DNA of 64,000 nucleotides from Pseudovibrio japonicus. Lineage in GTDB: Bacteria; Pseudomonadota; Alphaproteobacteria; Rhizobiales; Stappiaceae. The notes under the pieces are model-generated. The model ran no database searches, had not been told where the DNA came from, and saw only the letters and a program-made list of their open reading frames with translations. Below are positions 23,132 through 33,309 of the stretch, piece by piece; the first letter of the stretch is position 1, and every line of letters starts with the position of its first letter. Location of the stretch: positions 62,001 through 126,000 of the forward strand of contig NZ_BMXE01000004.1 of assembly GCF_014651595.1 (NCBI RefSeq). Direction: 5' to 3'. A program made the position numbers and the translations under genes.

Positions 23132-24193
23132 ATGGCCAAGGCTCCCATAATCGAAGAAGCTCCTGAGTTTGACGAGGTTGATGGCCTGCCACTGCCACGA
23201 GAACAGTCCCAGCTTTACGGCCATGAGATTGCCGAAACAGAGTTGCTTGACGCCTACAGATCACAGCGGTTTCACCATGCATGGATTTTGGGTGGCCCGA
23301 AAGGCATCGGCAAAGCCACGCTCGCGTTTCGTTTCGCCCGTTTTATCCTCGAGCACCCGGACCGTTTCTCAACACCCGTCATGGCAGCAAACAGCCTCTA
23401 TGTGCCTCCTGAGAGCCACAGCGCCCGAATGGTTGCCGCGGGTTCCCATGCAGACCTGCTGCATCTGCGCCGCCCATGGGATCTGAAGACAAAGCGTTTC
23501 AAGCGCGACCTACCAGTGGACGAAGTGCGCAAGACGACGGGCTTCTTTGGCTCTACTGCAGCTGGCGGCAACTGGCGCATATGTATTGTTGATTCTGCAG
23601 ATGATATGAACCAGTCTGCTGCCAATGCTCTTTTGAAGATTCTCGAAGAACCGCCGAAACAATCTCTGTTTATCCTGCTCTCCCACAATCCCGGACGTCT
23701 TTTGCCGACGATCCGCTCCAGATGCCGCAAGCTCACAATGCGCAAGCTGGAAGAGCCAATGATTGAGCAGGCCCTGTCAGAAATGGGGTGCATTCCCCCT
23801 AGCAACACAACAGCCCTGCATACACTTGCAGACGGTAGCCTGCGGCAGGCAGCTTTGGCCGCAAACGGGGGGGCGTTGGACATTGCACAAGAATTCACCG
23901 CGCTGGTTGAGACCGTCGCCAATCTGGATATGATCCGTGCCTACAGCTTTGCAGACAAGGTTTCCGCGCGCGGTGCAGAGGATGCGTGGAACACGTTTTT
24001 GGAGCTCGCACGTACTTTCCTAAGCAATCAATTGCGTAAAGATGCAAGCTCCAGACCAGATGCGCTTGTCAGGTGGGCAGACTTGTGGGAAAAGGTGGGC
24101 CGCGCTGCATCAATTGCAGATGCTTTAAACCTCGATCGGAAGCAAGTTGTTTTGTCTTTCCTCATTGACCTGCGGAAAGCAAGCTCTGGCTGA
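23132..24193 (+). CDS. holB: DNA polymerase III subunit delta'
   Basis: This 353-residue clamp-loader subunit has the Walker A-like G-G-P-K-G-I-G-K-A-T-L and the S-A-N-A-L-L-K-I-L-E-E-P-P sequence typical of HolB, with S-R-C sensor (I-R-S-R-C-R). It loads the sliding clamp in the replisome. I prefer the ATG at 23132 to the GTG at 23126 because GGTGAGG stands just in front. No zinc-finger cysteine cluster is evident. Confidence 0.92.
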   Translation: MAKAPIIEEAPEFDEVDGLPLPREQSQLYGHEIAETELLDAYRSQRFHHAWILGGPKGIGKATLAFRFARFILEHPDRFSTPVMAANSLYVPPESHSARMVAAGSHADLLHLRRPWDLKTKRFKRDLPVDEVRKTTGFFGSTAAGGNWRICIVDSADDMNQSAANALLKILEEPPKQSLFILLSHNPGRLLPTIRSRCRKLTMRKLEEPMIEQALSEMGCIPPSNTTALHTLADGSLRQAALAANGGALDIAQEFTALVETVANLDMIRAYSFADKVSARGAEDAWNTFLELARTFLSNQLRKDASSRPDALVRWADLWEKVGRAASIADALNLDRKQVVLSFLIDLRKASSG

Positions 24194-24272
24194 CGGTAGA
24201 CTGTTGTCTTTGGGCATCACGCTCAATGAACTTCCCAGATTTAGATCCCGGATCAAGAGATCGCCTTAGGAT

Positions 24273-25826
24273 ATGACAGAAAAATCGCCTTTCTATATTA
24301 CAACAGCAATTTCCTACCCAAATGGTGAGCCGCATATCGGTCACGCGTACGAGGCAATTGCAACTGACGTGCTGGCCCGTTTTCAAAGACTGGATGGCCG
24401 TGAGGTATACTTCCTGACCGGTACCGACGTACACGGTCAGAAAATGCTTCAGACCGCCGTCAAGGAAGGCATGTCACCTTCAGATCTTGCAGATAAGAAC
24501 TCCACTCTCTTCCGCGAAATGGTCGAGATGCTGGGCTGCTCCAACAACGATTTCATTCAGACCAACGAAGAGCGTCACTATAAGTCCTGTCAGGCAATCT
24601 GGCAGAAAATGGCGGACGCTGGCGACATCTACAAAGACAGCTACGCCGGTTGGTATTCTGTGCGCGACGAAGCCTACTATCAGGAAGGCGAGACCGAAGT
24701 TCGCGAAGACGGTGTTCGCTACGGCCCTCAGGGCACACCTGTTGAATGGGTCGAAGAAGAAAGCTACTTCTTCCGTCTCTCTGCTTACGAAGACAAGCTG
24801 ATCGAGCTCTACGCGAAGAACCCAGGCTTCATCGGTCCAAACGCACGCCGCAACGAAGTCATGAGCTTTGTAAAGGGCGGCCTGAAAGACTTATCCATCT
24901 CCCGCACCACTTTTGACTGGGGCATCCCGGTTCCGGGCGATGAAAAGCACGTTATGTACGTTTGGGTCGACGCTCTGACCAACTACCTCACTGCGCTTGG
25001 TTATCCGGATATGGACGGCCCTATGGCCAAGTTCTGGCCTGCCAACGCTCATATCATCGGTAAGGATATCATCCGCTTCCACGCGGTCTACTGGCCTGCA
25101 TTCCTTATGTCTGCCGGTGTGCCTCTGCCAGAGCGCGTGTTTGCCCACGGCTTCCTGTTCAACTCAGGTGAAAAGATGTCCAAGTCTCTGGGCAACGTGA
25201 TCGCACCGCGTGATCTCGTGGACACTTACGGTCTGGACCAAATCCGCTACTTCTTCCTGCGTGAAGTTCCATTCGGTCAGGATGGTAACTACAACCACGA
25301 AGCAATGGTAAACCGCATCAACGCTGACCTTGCCAACGACATCGGCAACCTTGCACAGCGTTCGCTTTCCATGATCTTCAAGAACTGCGAAGGCAAGCTG
25401 CCGGTTCCAGGTGAGTTTACTGCTGACGACAAGGCAATCTTGCAGCAGGCAGACGAGATGTTGGAAAAATGCCGTGGTTTCATGGCCAAACAGGAAATCC
25501 ACCACGCACTGGCGTGTGTTTGGTCAACCGTTGGCGAAGCGAACCGCTACTTTGCCTCACAGGAGCCGTGGGCGCTGAAGAAGACAGATCCTGAGCGCAT
25601 GGCCACCGTGCTTTACACCACCGCAGAAATCATCCGTCAGGTCGGTATTCTCGCTCAGCCAGTCATGCCTGGCTCCGCGGCAAAACTGCTTGATCTGTTG
25701 GTGCTGGGCGAAGATGAACGCACCTTTGCGCAGCTTGGTGAAGCTGGCCGCCTGCAAGGCGGACGTGAGCTGCCTAAGCCGCAAGGCGTTTTCCCACGCT
25801 ACGTTGAACCGGAAACAGCCGCTTAA
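24273..25826 (+). CDS. metG: Methionine--tRNA ligase
   Basis: This 517-residue class I synthetase charges tRNA-Met. The HIGH motif (H-I-G-H) is at residues 21-24 and KMSKS lies in [10 protein letters not shown] near residue 303. The connective peptide lacks paired zinc cysteines, so it is the zinc-free type, and no C-terminal tRNA-binding domain is present. The length fits the short MetG form. A terminator follows at 25844, ending the housekeeping run. Confidence 0.95.
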   Translation: MTEKSPFYITTAISYPNGEPHIGHAYEAIATDVLARFQRLDGREVYFLTGTDVHGQKMLQTAVKEGMSPSDLADKNSTLFREMVEMLGCSNNDFIQTNEERHYKSCQAIWQKMADAGDIYKDSYAGWYSVRDEAYYQEGETEVREDGVRYGPQGTPVEWVEEESYFFRLSAYEDKLIELYAKNPGFIGPNARRNEVMSFVKGGLKDLSISRTTFDWGIPVPGDEKHVMYVWVDALTNYLTALGYPDMDGPMAKFWPANAHIIGKDIIRFHAVYWPAFLMSAGVPLPERVFAHGFLFNSGEKMSKSLGNVIAPRDLVDTYGLDQIRYFFLREVPFGQDGNYNHEAMVNRINADLANDIGNLAQRSLSMIFKNCEGKLPVPGEFTADDKAILQQADEMLEKCRGFMAKQEIHHALACVWSTVGEANRYFASQEPWALKKTDPERMATVLYTTAEIIRQVGILAQPVMPGSAAKLLDLLVLGEDERTFAQLGEAGRLQGGRELPKPQGVFPRYVEPETAA

Positions 25827-25843
25827 AATACTATACCATTGGC

Positions 25844-25877
25844 AAAAGGGGAGGCGCCAGTGCCTCCCCTTTTTTTC
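25844..25877 (+). terminator. Rho-independent terminator after metG
   Basis: AAAGGGGAGGC and GCCTCCCCTTT form an 11-bp stem around a short GCCAGT loop, followed by T. This strong signal makes the next gene (FkbM) transcriptionally separate from the metG cluster. Confidence 0.88.
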
Positions 25878-26007
25878 TTATGGACGCAGCCAAATCCCGG
25901 CGAATGTACCCAGCATCTTTATTGAATTAAAAAAAGACATGTGCGCTTAATAAGCTTGCCCGCAATCAACCATTGTTTCTGAGGTGTAAGGCAAGGACTG
26001 GGAGCAT

Positions 26008-26745
26008 ATGGCATCAACCGCCCTTCAAGGGATATTCCGCTCCCTGCGCATCTATCATGGCGACAAATCACAGGCGCAGGCTAAAGACCAGCTCTATGGG
26101 AAATTCCTTCGTCCCAATGATCTGGCATTTGATATAGGCGCACATGTGGGAGACCGTATCTCGTCATTCAGGCGTCTGGATGCAAGAGTGGTCGCTTTGG
26201 AACCGCAACCTCTAGCCTTTCGCGCATTGCAGCTCATTCACGGCGCAGACAGTGCCGTCACACTCATTCAGGCGGTGTGCGGGGAGAATAACGAGCCCGT
26301 CACATTGCACGTAAACTCTGCCAACCCCACAGTATCTTCCGCATCCAGTGAGTTCATGACAGCTGCGAATACCGCCCAAAACTGGCAGCAGGAAAACTGG
26401 GATACCACACTGAAGGTGCCGTCCATGACGTTGGAAAGGTTGCTCAGCAGGTATGGCATGCCAAACTTCGTCAAAATCGATGTGGAGGGATACGAGGCGC
26501 TTATTCTCTCCTGTCTTGAGACGAAAATACCCGCTCTATCTTTCGAGTTCACAACCATCCAGCGACAAATCGCACTCGATTGCATCGGGTATCTCCAGGC
26601 GATTGGCGACTATAAGTTCAATGCATCACTTGGTGAAAGCTGCAGCATGCTCTACGAGCAAAACCAGCCCGCGGAGCAAATCCGCCAACTCGTCACTCAG
26701 TTGGACCATTCAGCGAACTCAGGCGACATCTACGCTGTTTTATGA
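26008..26745 (+). CDS. FkbM-family SAM-dependent methyltransferase
   Basis: This 245-residue protein has the FkbM pattern: F-D-I-G-A-H-V-G-D (SAM motif I, residues 41-49), A-L-E-P-Q-P (motif II), and the family-specific F-V-K-I-D-V-E-G-Y-E near residue 153. Such enzymes O-methylate sugars, polyketides or other small molecules; the substrate here is unknown. It lies alone between the metG terminator and tatD, two genes usually adjacent in related bacteria, so it looks like an insertion. The 26746-26997 spacer after it holds no gene I can see. Confidence 0.8.
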   Translation: MASTALQGIFRSLRIYHGDKSQAQAKDQLYGKFLRPNDLAFDIGAHVGDRISSFRRLDARVVALEPQPLAFRALQLIHGADSAVTLIQAVCGENNEPVTLHVNSANPTVSSASSEFMTAANTAQNWQQENWDTTLKVPSMTLERLLSRYGMPNFVKIDVEGYEALILSCLETKIPALSFEFTTIQRQIALDCIGYLQAIGDYKFNASLGESCSMLYEQNQPAEQIRQLVTQLDHSANSGDIYAVL

Positions 26746-26997
26746 GCTCGCTGGCTTCACTTTCCCAACACACTCTGCGCTTCATTTACGCCGTCAGATC
26801 TTATGCTCAGGAATATCCGCTGTAGTGCCATCGGCGAACAATTTCATTTGCATTAAATCCACATCATCAGTAGTTTGCCCTGCTTTCATTTAAAGCAATC
26901 CGTCCTGTTTATGGGAAGTGCACTGGCATTTCCGCAAGAAATGAAACAAGAGGCCGACAAGGCCTATTGACAGAATCGCGCTGGAGGCGCTTTTGCT

Positions 26998-27786
26998 GTG
27001 ACCATGTTAGTTGATAGTCATTGTCATCTGGATTTTCCAGATTTCGCCGAAGAACGCGACCAGATCATCGAACGCGCCCACGAAGCAGGCGTCAAGCTGA
27101 TGGTCACCATCTGTACCCGTGTCCGCCGTTTCCAGCAGATCAAAGAGATCGCGGAAACCTATGACAGCGTGTATTGCTCCGTTGGCACCCACCCGCATCA
27201 GGCTGGTGAAGAAACCGATGTTACCGCAGAAGAGCTGATCGAGCTCGCAAAGCACCCGAAAGTGGTTGCAATCGGTGAAGCAGGTCTGGATTACTTTTAC
27301 GACCACGCCCCGCGCGAAGCTCAGGAGAAAGTCCTGCGCACCCATATCAACGCAGCGCGTGAAACCCAGTTACCACTGGTGATCCATAGCCGCGATGCAG
27401 ACGAAGACATGATGCGTATCTTGGAAGAAGAAATGAAGATCGGGCGCTTCCCGGCGCTGCTTCACTGCTTTTCTTCTGGCAAAGAGCTTGCCATGAAGGG
27501 CCTTGAGCTGGGGCTTTACGTGTCATTTTCAGGTATCCTGACCTTCAAACGCTCCACTGAACTGCGCGAGATCGCAGCAGAGCTACCAATGGACCGCCTT
27601 CTTGTTGAAACAGATGCCCCTTATCTTGCACCGCAACCCTGGCGCGGCAAACGCAATGAACCGGCGTATGTAGCCCATACCAATAAGGTTCTGGCCGAAG
27701 CACTGGGTGTCTCGGAAAAAGAGATGGCCACCGCCACCACAGCCAATTTCCTGCGCCTGTTTTCCAAGGTGCCACAGCCAGCTTGA
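26998..27786 (+). CDS. tatD: TatD-family metal-dependent deoxyribonuclease
   Basis: This hydrolase of 262 residues contains all TatD metal motifs: D-S-H-C-H-L-D near the N-terminus, G-T-H-P-H, G-E-A-G-L-D-Y-F-Y, V-I-H-S-R-D, L-H-C-F-S and V-E-T-D-A-P-Y-L-A-P. TatD enzymes are Mg-dependent 3'-5' exonucleases. The GTG at 26998 lies ten bases after GGAGG; an ATG two codons later is the alternative. It is followed by the MBL hydrolase, as in relatives. Confidence 0.9.
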   Translation: MTMLVDSHCHLDFPDFAEERDQIIERAHEAGVKLMVTICTRVRRFQQIKEIAETYDSVYCSVGTHPHQAGEETDVTAEELIELAKHPKVVAIGEAGLDYFYDHAPREAQEKVLRTHINAARETQLPLVIHSRDADEDMMRILEEEMKIGRFPALLHCFSSGKELAMKGLELGLYVSFSGILTFKRSTELREIAAELPMDRLLVETDAPYLAPQPWRGKRNEPAYVAHTNKVLAEALGVSEKEMATATTANFLRLFSKVPQPA

Positions 27787-27836
27787 TTGGCTAGACTGAC
27801 GCGGACCCAATTGCCGCTACTTATTTGAGAGGACCG

Positions 27837-28655
27837 ATGACCAGTAATTTAAAGGTCACAATCTTGGGCTGCGGCTCATCAACAGGCGTACCAAGGATTG
27901 GCGGCGATTGGGGCGAGTGTGACCCCAACGAGCCCAAAAACAGACGTCTAAGATGCGCACTTCTGGTTCAGCGGTTCTCTGAAAACGGGACGACCACCAT
28001 TGTCATCGATACCGGACCGGATCTCCGTGCGCAGATGCTCTCCGCAGGTGTCACAAAGGTCGATGCAGTGCTGTACACCCATGCACATGCAGACCATTTG
28101 CACGGCATTGATGACCTGCGCTTCTTTGCATTGATGCAGCGCGCGAAAGTGCCGGTCTATATGGACGAGTTTACCTCCAAGCGCGTGCGGTCCGCCTTTG
28201 ATTATTGCTTCGTTACGCCGCCAGGGTCCGGCTATCCGCCAATCCTGAGTGAAAATCGACTTATTGACGGTACACCTGTCACCATCCACGGAGCAGGGGG
28301 CAAAATCACGGCACTGCCCTTTCAGGTCAATCACGGCGATATTGATGCACTGGGCTTCCGCTTTCAGGATCTGGCCTACACCCCGGATGTCAAAGATATC
28401 CCACAAAGCAGCCTGTATGCATTGCAGGGGCTGGATACGTGGATTGTGGATGCGCTGCGACGCAAGCAGCACCAAAGCCATTTCTGCGTCGATGATGCGC
28501 TGGAGTGGATTAGCAAGCTTAAGCCGAATAAGGCTATCCTCACCAATTTGCACTGCGATCTGGATTACCAGCAGTTAAGATCAGAGCTGCCCGAGAATGT
28601 GTCTCCAGCCTTCGATGGCCGCACCATCGAATTTCCTGCACACGCGACGGCCTGA
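27837..28655 (+). CDS. PhnP-like metallo-beta-lactamase-fold hydrolase
   Basis: This 272-residue protein has the MBL zinc motif T-H-A-H-A-D-H-L-H-G, an N-terminal L-G-C-G-S-S-T-G-V-P-R and a late L-T-N-L-H-C-D-L-D. These marks fit the PhnP/phosphodiesterase branch, which hydrolyses phosphodiester bonds of small molecules. The exact substrate is unknown. I start at the ATG 27837 behind GAGAGG instead of the TTG at 27825. It ends the conserved tatD pair. Confidence 0.82.
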   Translation: MTSNLKVTILGCGSSTGVPRIGGDWGECDPNEPKNRRLRCALLVQRFSENGTTTIVIDTGPDLRAQMLSAGVTKVDAVLYTHAHADHLHGIDDLRFFALMQRAKVPVYMDEFTSKRVRSAFDYCFVTPPGSGYPPILSENRLIDGTPVTIHGAGGKITALPFQVNHGDIDALGFRFQDLAYTPDVKDIPQSSLYALQGLDTWIVDALRRKQHQSHFCVDDALEWISKLKPNKAILTNLHCDLDYQQLRSELPENVSPAFDGRTIEFPAHATA

Positions 28656-28690
28656 GGCCCTCGCATTTTTCTCAGATCCTCACAGAATCA

Positions 28691-28745
28691 GCGCTTGTCA
28701 TACCTTCGCATTTTATTCTGATATAGATAATTCAATGACAAGCGC
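28691..28745. promoter_or_regulatory. Inverted pair of GCGCTTGTCAT sites upstream of the aromatic operon
   Basis: GCGCTTGTCAT at 28691-28701 is repeated perfectly in inverted orientation at 28735-28745, with 33 bases between. A third CGCTTGTC lies at 28897-28904, close to the monooxygenase start. No T run follows, so a terminator is unlikely. The three copies may be regulator sites; the regulator is unknown. Confidence 0.45.
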
Positions 28746-28818
28746 ATGATACCGGCTTTTTCAAGCCACATAGTCCAGCTTATCTGCAAACAATAATAAA
28801 TCTATAAAATACAACAAG

Positions 28819-28880
28819 TTGACACTCATTCGGGTGATGCTGCATATATTTCAGACTTAGATATTTTATATTTGAAATAT
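28819..28880 (+). promoter_or_regulatory. Candidate promoter and operator of the 2-aminobenzoyl-CoA-type operon
   Basis: TTGACA (28819-28824) is a perfect -35 box; AT-rich -10-like sequences (CATATA at 28843 or TATATT at 28845) follow after 18-20 bases. Immediately downstream, ATATTTCA (28846-28853) and TGAAATAT (28873-28880) form a perfect 8-bp inverted repeat overlapping the presumed start site. The operon contains its own MarR regulator, so this dyad is a candidate binding site. Confidence 0.5.
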
Positions 28881-28947
28881 TTTTGGAAACCTGTCACGCT
28901 TGTCCCAGATTGAATTAGGCATCCGCAGCCTAAGGGGGGAAGAAGCA

Positions 28948-31245
28948 ATGAAAGTCGCATGTCTCGGAGGCGGTCCGGCAGGTCTTTATTTCGCAATCAG
29001 CATGAAGCTGCGTGATCCTCAACATGAGGTCACCGTTATCGAGCGGAATAAGTTTGACGACACCTTTGGCTGGGGCGTGGTTCTTTCTGATGAGACGCTT
29101 GATAACTTCAAGGCAAACGACGAGAAGAGCGCAGAAGCCATCCGTGCCCACTTCGCCTACTGGGATGACATTGCAGTTCACTACAGAGACACCTGTCATA
29201 TCTCCAGCGGTCATGGCTTCTGCGGTATTGGACGTAAACAACTCCTGCTGCTGCTTCAGGACCGCGCCCGTGAGCTTGGCGTTCATATGGAGTTTGAACG
29301 CAATTACACCAGCGCCAGAGAGTTCATGAAGGACTACGACCTCGTCGTTGCAGCCGATGGTCTCAACTCCACAAGCCGTACCGAGTTTGCAGAGGTCTTC
29401 AAGCCGGATATCGACACCCGAAAGTGTAAGTTCGTCTGGCTTGGCACGCAGCAGAAGTTCGATGATGCCTTCACCTTCATCTTTGAAGAAACCGAGCACG
29501 GCTGGGTATGGGCACATGCCTATCAGTTTGACGATAACACCGCGACTTTCATCGTAGAATGCTCCGAAGAGACCTACGAGGCATTCGGTTTTGGCGAAAT
29601 GAGCCAGTCAGACTCCTGCCGGATCTGCGAAAAGATCTTCGAAAAGTATCTCGGCGGCCATGAGTTGATGACCAACGCCAACCACATTCGTGGCTCCGCA
29701 TGGATCAATTTCCCACGCGTGCTCTGCGAAAAGTGGTCCCACGAAAACCTCGTGCTCATGGGCGACGCCGCCGCTACCGCACACTACTCCATCGGCTCTG
29801 GCTCCAAGCTTGCCATGGAGAGCGCAATCGCACTGGCGAACTATCTGCACAGCGAAAACTCCATTGGAGAGGCCTTCCAGAAATACGAGGAAGAACGCCG
29901 TACGGAAGTGCTGAAACTCCAGTCAGCGGCCCGTAACTCTCTCGAATGGTTTGAAAATGTCGAGCGTTATCTTCAGCTGGACCCTGTCCAGTTCAACTAC
30001 TCGCTGCTGACCCGCTCGCAGCGCATCTCCCACGAGAACCTTCGTGAACGCGACGCTGAATGGCTGGGCACAGCAGAAGGCTGGTTCCAAAATCAGGCCG
30101 GTGTGTCAGATACCGACAACGCGCCACGCCCACCAATGTTTGCCCCATTTAAACTGCGGGAAATGGAGCTGCACAACCGCGTAGTTGTCTCGCCAATGGC
30201 GCAGTACAAGGCCGAAAACGGAACCATCAACGACTGGCATCTGGCCCATTACGGCGAACGCGCCAAAGGCGGAGCGGGCATGGTGGTTGTCGAGATGACC
30301 TGCGTCAGCGCGCAAGGCCGAATCTCCCCCGGATGCCCGGGCCTTTACGCACCAGAACATCAATCCGCATGGCAACGCATTACCAACTTCGTCCACGAGC
30401 ACAGCCACGCGAAAGTCTGCTGCCAGCTCGGCCATGCGGGCCCCAAAGGCTCCACTCAACGTGGTTGGGAAGAGCTGGATGCGCCTTTGAAAGACGGAAA
30501 CTGGCCACTTCTTGCAGCGTCGCCAATCGCTTGGTCTGAACGCAACCAGATACCTAAGCAGATGGATTGCGCGGATATGGACCGCGTGAGACAGGAGTTC
30601 GTAAACGCCGCGAAAATGGCAAATGCCTCTGGCTTCGACATGGTCGAAATACACTGCGCCCATGGGTACTTGCTGTCCTCCTTCATTTCTCCGCTCACAA
30701 ACAAACGTGAGGATGAATACGGGGGCTCACTAGAGAACCGCATGAGATTCCCGCTGGAAGTCATCAAAGCAGTTCGCGAGGCTTGGCCGGAGGAAAAGCC
30801 AATGTCCGTGAGGATCTCGGCAACGGACTGGGTGGAAGACGAGGGCCTCACAGCCAATGAGGCAGTCGAAATCGCAAAAATGCTCGATGCAGCACAAGTT
30901 GATATCTGTGATGTCTCCGCAGGCCAGACCAGCACCCGCGCCGAGCCCGTTTATGGCCGCATGTTCCAAGTGCCGTTTTCAGACCGCATCCGCAACGATG
31001 CCGGCATAAAAACCATGGCTGTCGGGAACATCTACGAGCCTGATCATGTGAACTCCATCCTCATGGCAGGCCGCGCTGATTTAGTGTGTCTGGCACGCCC
31101 GCACCTGTCTGACCCATACTGGACACTTCACGCAGCTGCAGAACTTGGTGACAAAGGCGTTTACTGGCCTGAACCCTACCATGCAGGCCGTGATCAGCTC
31201 TATCGTCTGGCAGAACGGGCAGAGACTATGAAAGTTCGGGTGTAA
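28948..31245 (+). CDS. 2-aminobenzoyl-CoA monooxygenase/reductase-type (or salicylyl-CoA 5-hydroxylase) bifunctional flavoenzyme
   Basis: This 765-residue protein fuses an N-terminal FAD aromatic-ring monooxygenase (G-G-G-P-A-G-L-Y at residues 7-14; [16 protein letters not shown] near 270) to a C-terminal old-yellow-enzyme FMN reductase (from about residue 390: [27 protein letters not shown]). This fusion and length are those of 2-aminobenzoyl-CoA monooxygenase/reductase of Azoarcus evansii and of salicylyl-CoA 5-hydroxylases. It would hydroxylate the CoA-activated ring and reduce it to a non-aromatic product. The ATG at 28948 has GGGGGGAAG upstream. Substrate choice (amino- or hydroxybenzoate) cannot be settled from sequence. 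Confidence 0.85.
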   Translation: MKVACLGGGPAGLYFAISMKLRDPQHEVTVIERNKFDDTFGWGVVLSDETLDNFKANDEKSAEAIRAHFAYWDDIAVHYRDTCHISSGHGFCGIGRKQLLLLLQDRARELGVHMEFERNYTSAREFMKDYDLVVAADGLNSTSRTEFAEVFKPDIDTRKCKFVWLGTQQKFDDAFTFIFEETEHGWVWAHAYQFDDNTATFIVECSEETYEAFGFGEMSQSDSCRICEKIFEKYLGGHELMTNANHIRGSAWINFPRVLCEKWSHENLVLMGDAAATAHYSIGSGSKLAMESAIALANYLHSENSIGEAFQKYEEERRTEVLKLQSAARNSLEWFENVERYLQLDPVQFNYSLLTRSQRISHENLRERDAEWLGTAEGWFQNQAGVSDTDNAPRPPMFAPFKLREMELHNRVVVSPMAQYKAENGTINDWHLAHYGERAKGGAGMVVVEMTCVSAQGRISPGCPGLYAPEHQSAWQRITNFVHEHSHAKVCCQLGHAGPKGSTQRGWEELDAPLKDGNWPLLAASPIAWSERNQIPKQMDCADMDRVRQEFVNAAKMANASGFDMVEIHCAHGYLLSSFISPLTNKREDEYGGSLENRMRFPLEVIKAVREAWPEEKPMSVRISATDWVEDEGLTANEAVEIAKMLDAAQVDICDVSAGQTSTRAEPVYGRMFQVPFSDRIRNDAGIKTMAVGNIYEPDHVNSILMAGRADLVCLARPHLSDPYWTLHAAAELGDKGVYWPEPYHAGRDQLYRLAERAETMKVRV

Positions 31246-31256
31246 GGAAAAATAGT

Positions 31257-32009
31257 TTGGAAAAGCATGCACTCATAACAGGTGGCGGAACCGGCGTCGG
31301 CGCTGAAATTGCCCGCCATCTGGCGCAGACTGGCGTAAAGGTCACAATCGCTGGACGCAGGCCAGAACCGCTTGATCTTATTGCAAAGGCAAACAGCCGC
31401 ATTCATGCAATCACAGCAGACGTAACCGATGAAAACTCTGTGGCGCAGATGTTTGAAAAGGCAACGCAAGCAAATGGGCCGGTCAATATTGTAGTTGCCA
31501 ATGCAGGAGCAGCAGATTCTGCGCCGTTTGCAAAGATGGAGCTGGATAGCTTCCAACGCATGCTGGATGTCAATCTAACTGGAACATTTCTGACATTCCA
31601 AAAGGGATTGCAGAACTTGAAAGGGCAGGAATACGGGCGTTTGATTGCAATTGCATCTATCGCAGGTTTGCGCGGTTATCCTTATGTAGCTCACTATTGC
31701 GCCGCCAAGCACGGCATAATTGGTCTCGTCAGATCACTCGCACTTGAGCTTGCCAGTAAACCGTTTACGGTCAATGCAGTGTGTCCGGGATACACACAAA
31801 CCCCAATGCTGCAACGTTCCATCGACAACATCATGAAAAAAACCGGAATGGACGAGGAAAAGGCACGCGCCGCACTCTACAGCACCAATCCACAGCAACG
31901 TTTCATCCAGCCGGACGAAATTGCCACAACCGTAGCGTGGCTGATTAGCGATGGTGCCCGATCGGTGACAGGGCAGGCCATTTCAATCTCTGGAGGCGAA
32001 ACCCAATGA
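31257..32009 (+). CDS. Short-chain dehydrogenase/reductase (hydroxyacyl-CoA dehydrogenase-like)
   Basis: This SDR of 250 residues contains the cofactor motif T-G-G-G-T-G-V-G-A-E, N-A-G, the catalytic Ser-Tyr-Lys set (I-A-S-I-A and Y-C-A-A-K) and a C-terminal I-S-G-G-E. The start is TTG behind AAGGA. In the operon it most likely oxidises a 3-hydroxyacyl-CoA intermediate during beta-oxidation-like ring cleavage steps. It overlaps the marR start by four bases. Confidence 0.82.
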   Translation: MEKHALITGGGTGVGAEIARHLAQTGVKVTIAGRRPEPLDLIAKANSRIHAITADVTDENSVAQMFEKATQANGPVNIVVANAGAADSAPFAKMELDSFQRMLDVNLTGTFLTFQKGLQNLKGQEYGRLIAIASIAGLRGYPYVAHYCAAKHGIIGLVRSLALELASKPFTVNAVCPGYTQTPMLQRSIDNIMKKTGMDEEKARAALYSTNPQQRFIQPDEIATTVAWLISDGARSVTGQAISISGGETQ

Positions 32010-32488
32010 CAGCCTCACACGACATGCTCAAACCGCACAACTCATCCGCTGATAAATCCCGCGTCCGCCTCTGGCTGAGATTGCTCCGCGCCACTCGTGC
32101 CATAGAAGGCGAACTGCGCGAGCGGCTGCGCACCACCTACAACGTAACTCTGCCGCGCTTTGACGTGATGGCAGCACTTTACCGGGAGCCGGAGGGTATG
32201 CTCATGTCCCAGCTCTCAAAATACCTGATGGTATCCAACGGCAATGTCACAGGCCTTATTGATCGCCTGACTTCGGACGGATTGGTTCAACGCACTTTAA
32301 GAGATGGAGACCGGAGAACCTCAGTGGTTCTGCTCACCAAAGCAGGACGCGAGAATTTCGAGCAGATGGCAGACAGCCATCGCGAATGGGTCAACGAGTT
32401 GCTCTCTCACTTTTCACCAGATGAGGCCGAGACACTTGCCGAAACCCTGAAGGTATTTGCCAGCGATTGGGAGGGGGAGGCCCGATAA
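32006..32488 (+). CDS. MarR-family transcriptional regulator of the aromatic operon
   Basis: This regulator of 160 residues has a winged helix-turn-helix: [23 protein letters not shown] forms the recognition helices and [13 protein letters not shown] the wing. MarR proteins bind palindromes and commonly release DNA on aromatic or aryl-CoA ligands. Being inside the operon, it probably autoregulates through the dyad near 28846-28880. It overlaps both neighbours. Confidence 0.88.
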   Translation: MTASHDMLKPHNSSADKSRVRLWLRLLRATRAIEGELRERLRTTYNVTLPRFDVMAALYREPEGMLMSQLSKYLMVSNGNVTGLIDRLTSDGLVQRTLRDGDRRTSVVLLTKAGRENFEQMADSHREWVNELLSHFSPDEAETLAETLKVFASDWEGEAR

Positions 32489-33309
32489 TGCTAACAGTTT
32501 ACAAAATGGCGGATTTGCAGCCGAAGCATTTCCTTTGGCGGATGGAAGGCGATGTCGCTGTCATTCAGCTCAACCGGCCAGACCGCAAAAACCCGCTAAC
32601 TTTTGAAAGCTACGCGGAGCTGCGGGATACGTTCCGCAATCTGGCCTATGCCGATGACGTCAACGCAGTGGTGATCGCATCCAACGAAGGCAACTACTGC
32701 TCCGGAGGCGACGTGCACGATATCATCGGCCCGCTTGTTTCCATGGATATGAAGGACCTGCTGAAGTTCACCCGCATGACCGGCGATCTGGTCAAAGCGA
32801 TGATCAATTGCTCCAAACCAATTATCTCCGCAGTGGACGGCATCAGTGTAGGGGCAGGCGCAATCATGGCCATGGCCTCGGACCTTCGCATCGGCACACC
32901 GGAAACCAAAACCGCGTTCCTCTTCACCCGTGTAGGTCTCGCAGGCTGCGACATGGGAGCCTGCGCGATCCTCCCACGCATTATCGGGCAGGGTCGGGCT
33001 GCCGAGTTGCTCTATACAGGCCGCTCCATGAATGCAGAAGAGGGCTACCTCTGGGGTTACTTCAACTCCATGTCCACCTCTGAGGCGCTGGAGGCAGATG
33101 CAATCCGTATGGCACAGCGCATCACCGCAGGGCCAAACTTCGCCCATGGCATCACCAAGACCCAGCTCAATCAGGAATGGAACATGGGTCTGGAACAGGC
33201 AATCGAAGCCGAAGCGCAAGCGCAAGCCATCTGCATGCAAACCAAGGACTTCGAAACCGCCTATAAGGCATTCATCGCAAAAGAAAAACCGGTCTTCGAG
33301 GGGGCATAA
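32488..33309 (+). CDS. Enoyl-CoA hydratase/isomerase-family protein
   Basis: This 273-residue crotonase-fold protein contains G-N-Y-C-S-G-G-D-V (oxyanion hole) and G-I-S-V-G-A-G-A, followed by [13 protein letters not shown]. One of the two catalytic acids of classical hydratases appears to be replaced, so hydratase or ring-hydrolase specificity may differ. The TAATG junction with marR, with GGGAGGGGGAGG upstream, sets the start. It is likely to hydrate an unsaturated CoA intermediate of the pathway. Confidence 0.82.
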   Translation: MLTVYKMADLQPKHFLWRMEGDVAVIQLNRPDRKNPLTFESYAELRDTFRNLAYADDVNAVVIASNEGNYCSGGDVHDIIGPLVSMDMKDLLKFTRMTGDLVKAMINCSKPIISAVDGISVGAGAIMAMASDLRIGTPETKTAFLFTRVGLAGCDMGACAILPRIIGQGRAAELLYTGRSMNAEEGYLWGYFNSMSTSEALEADAIRMAQRITAGPNFAHGITKTQLNQEWNMGLEQAIEAEAQAQAICMQTKDFETAYKAFIAKEKPVFEGA

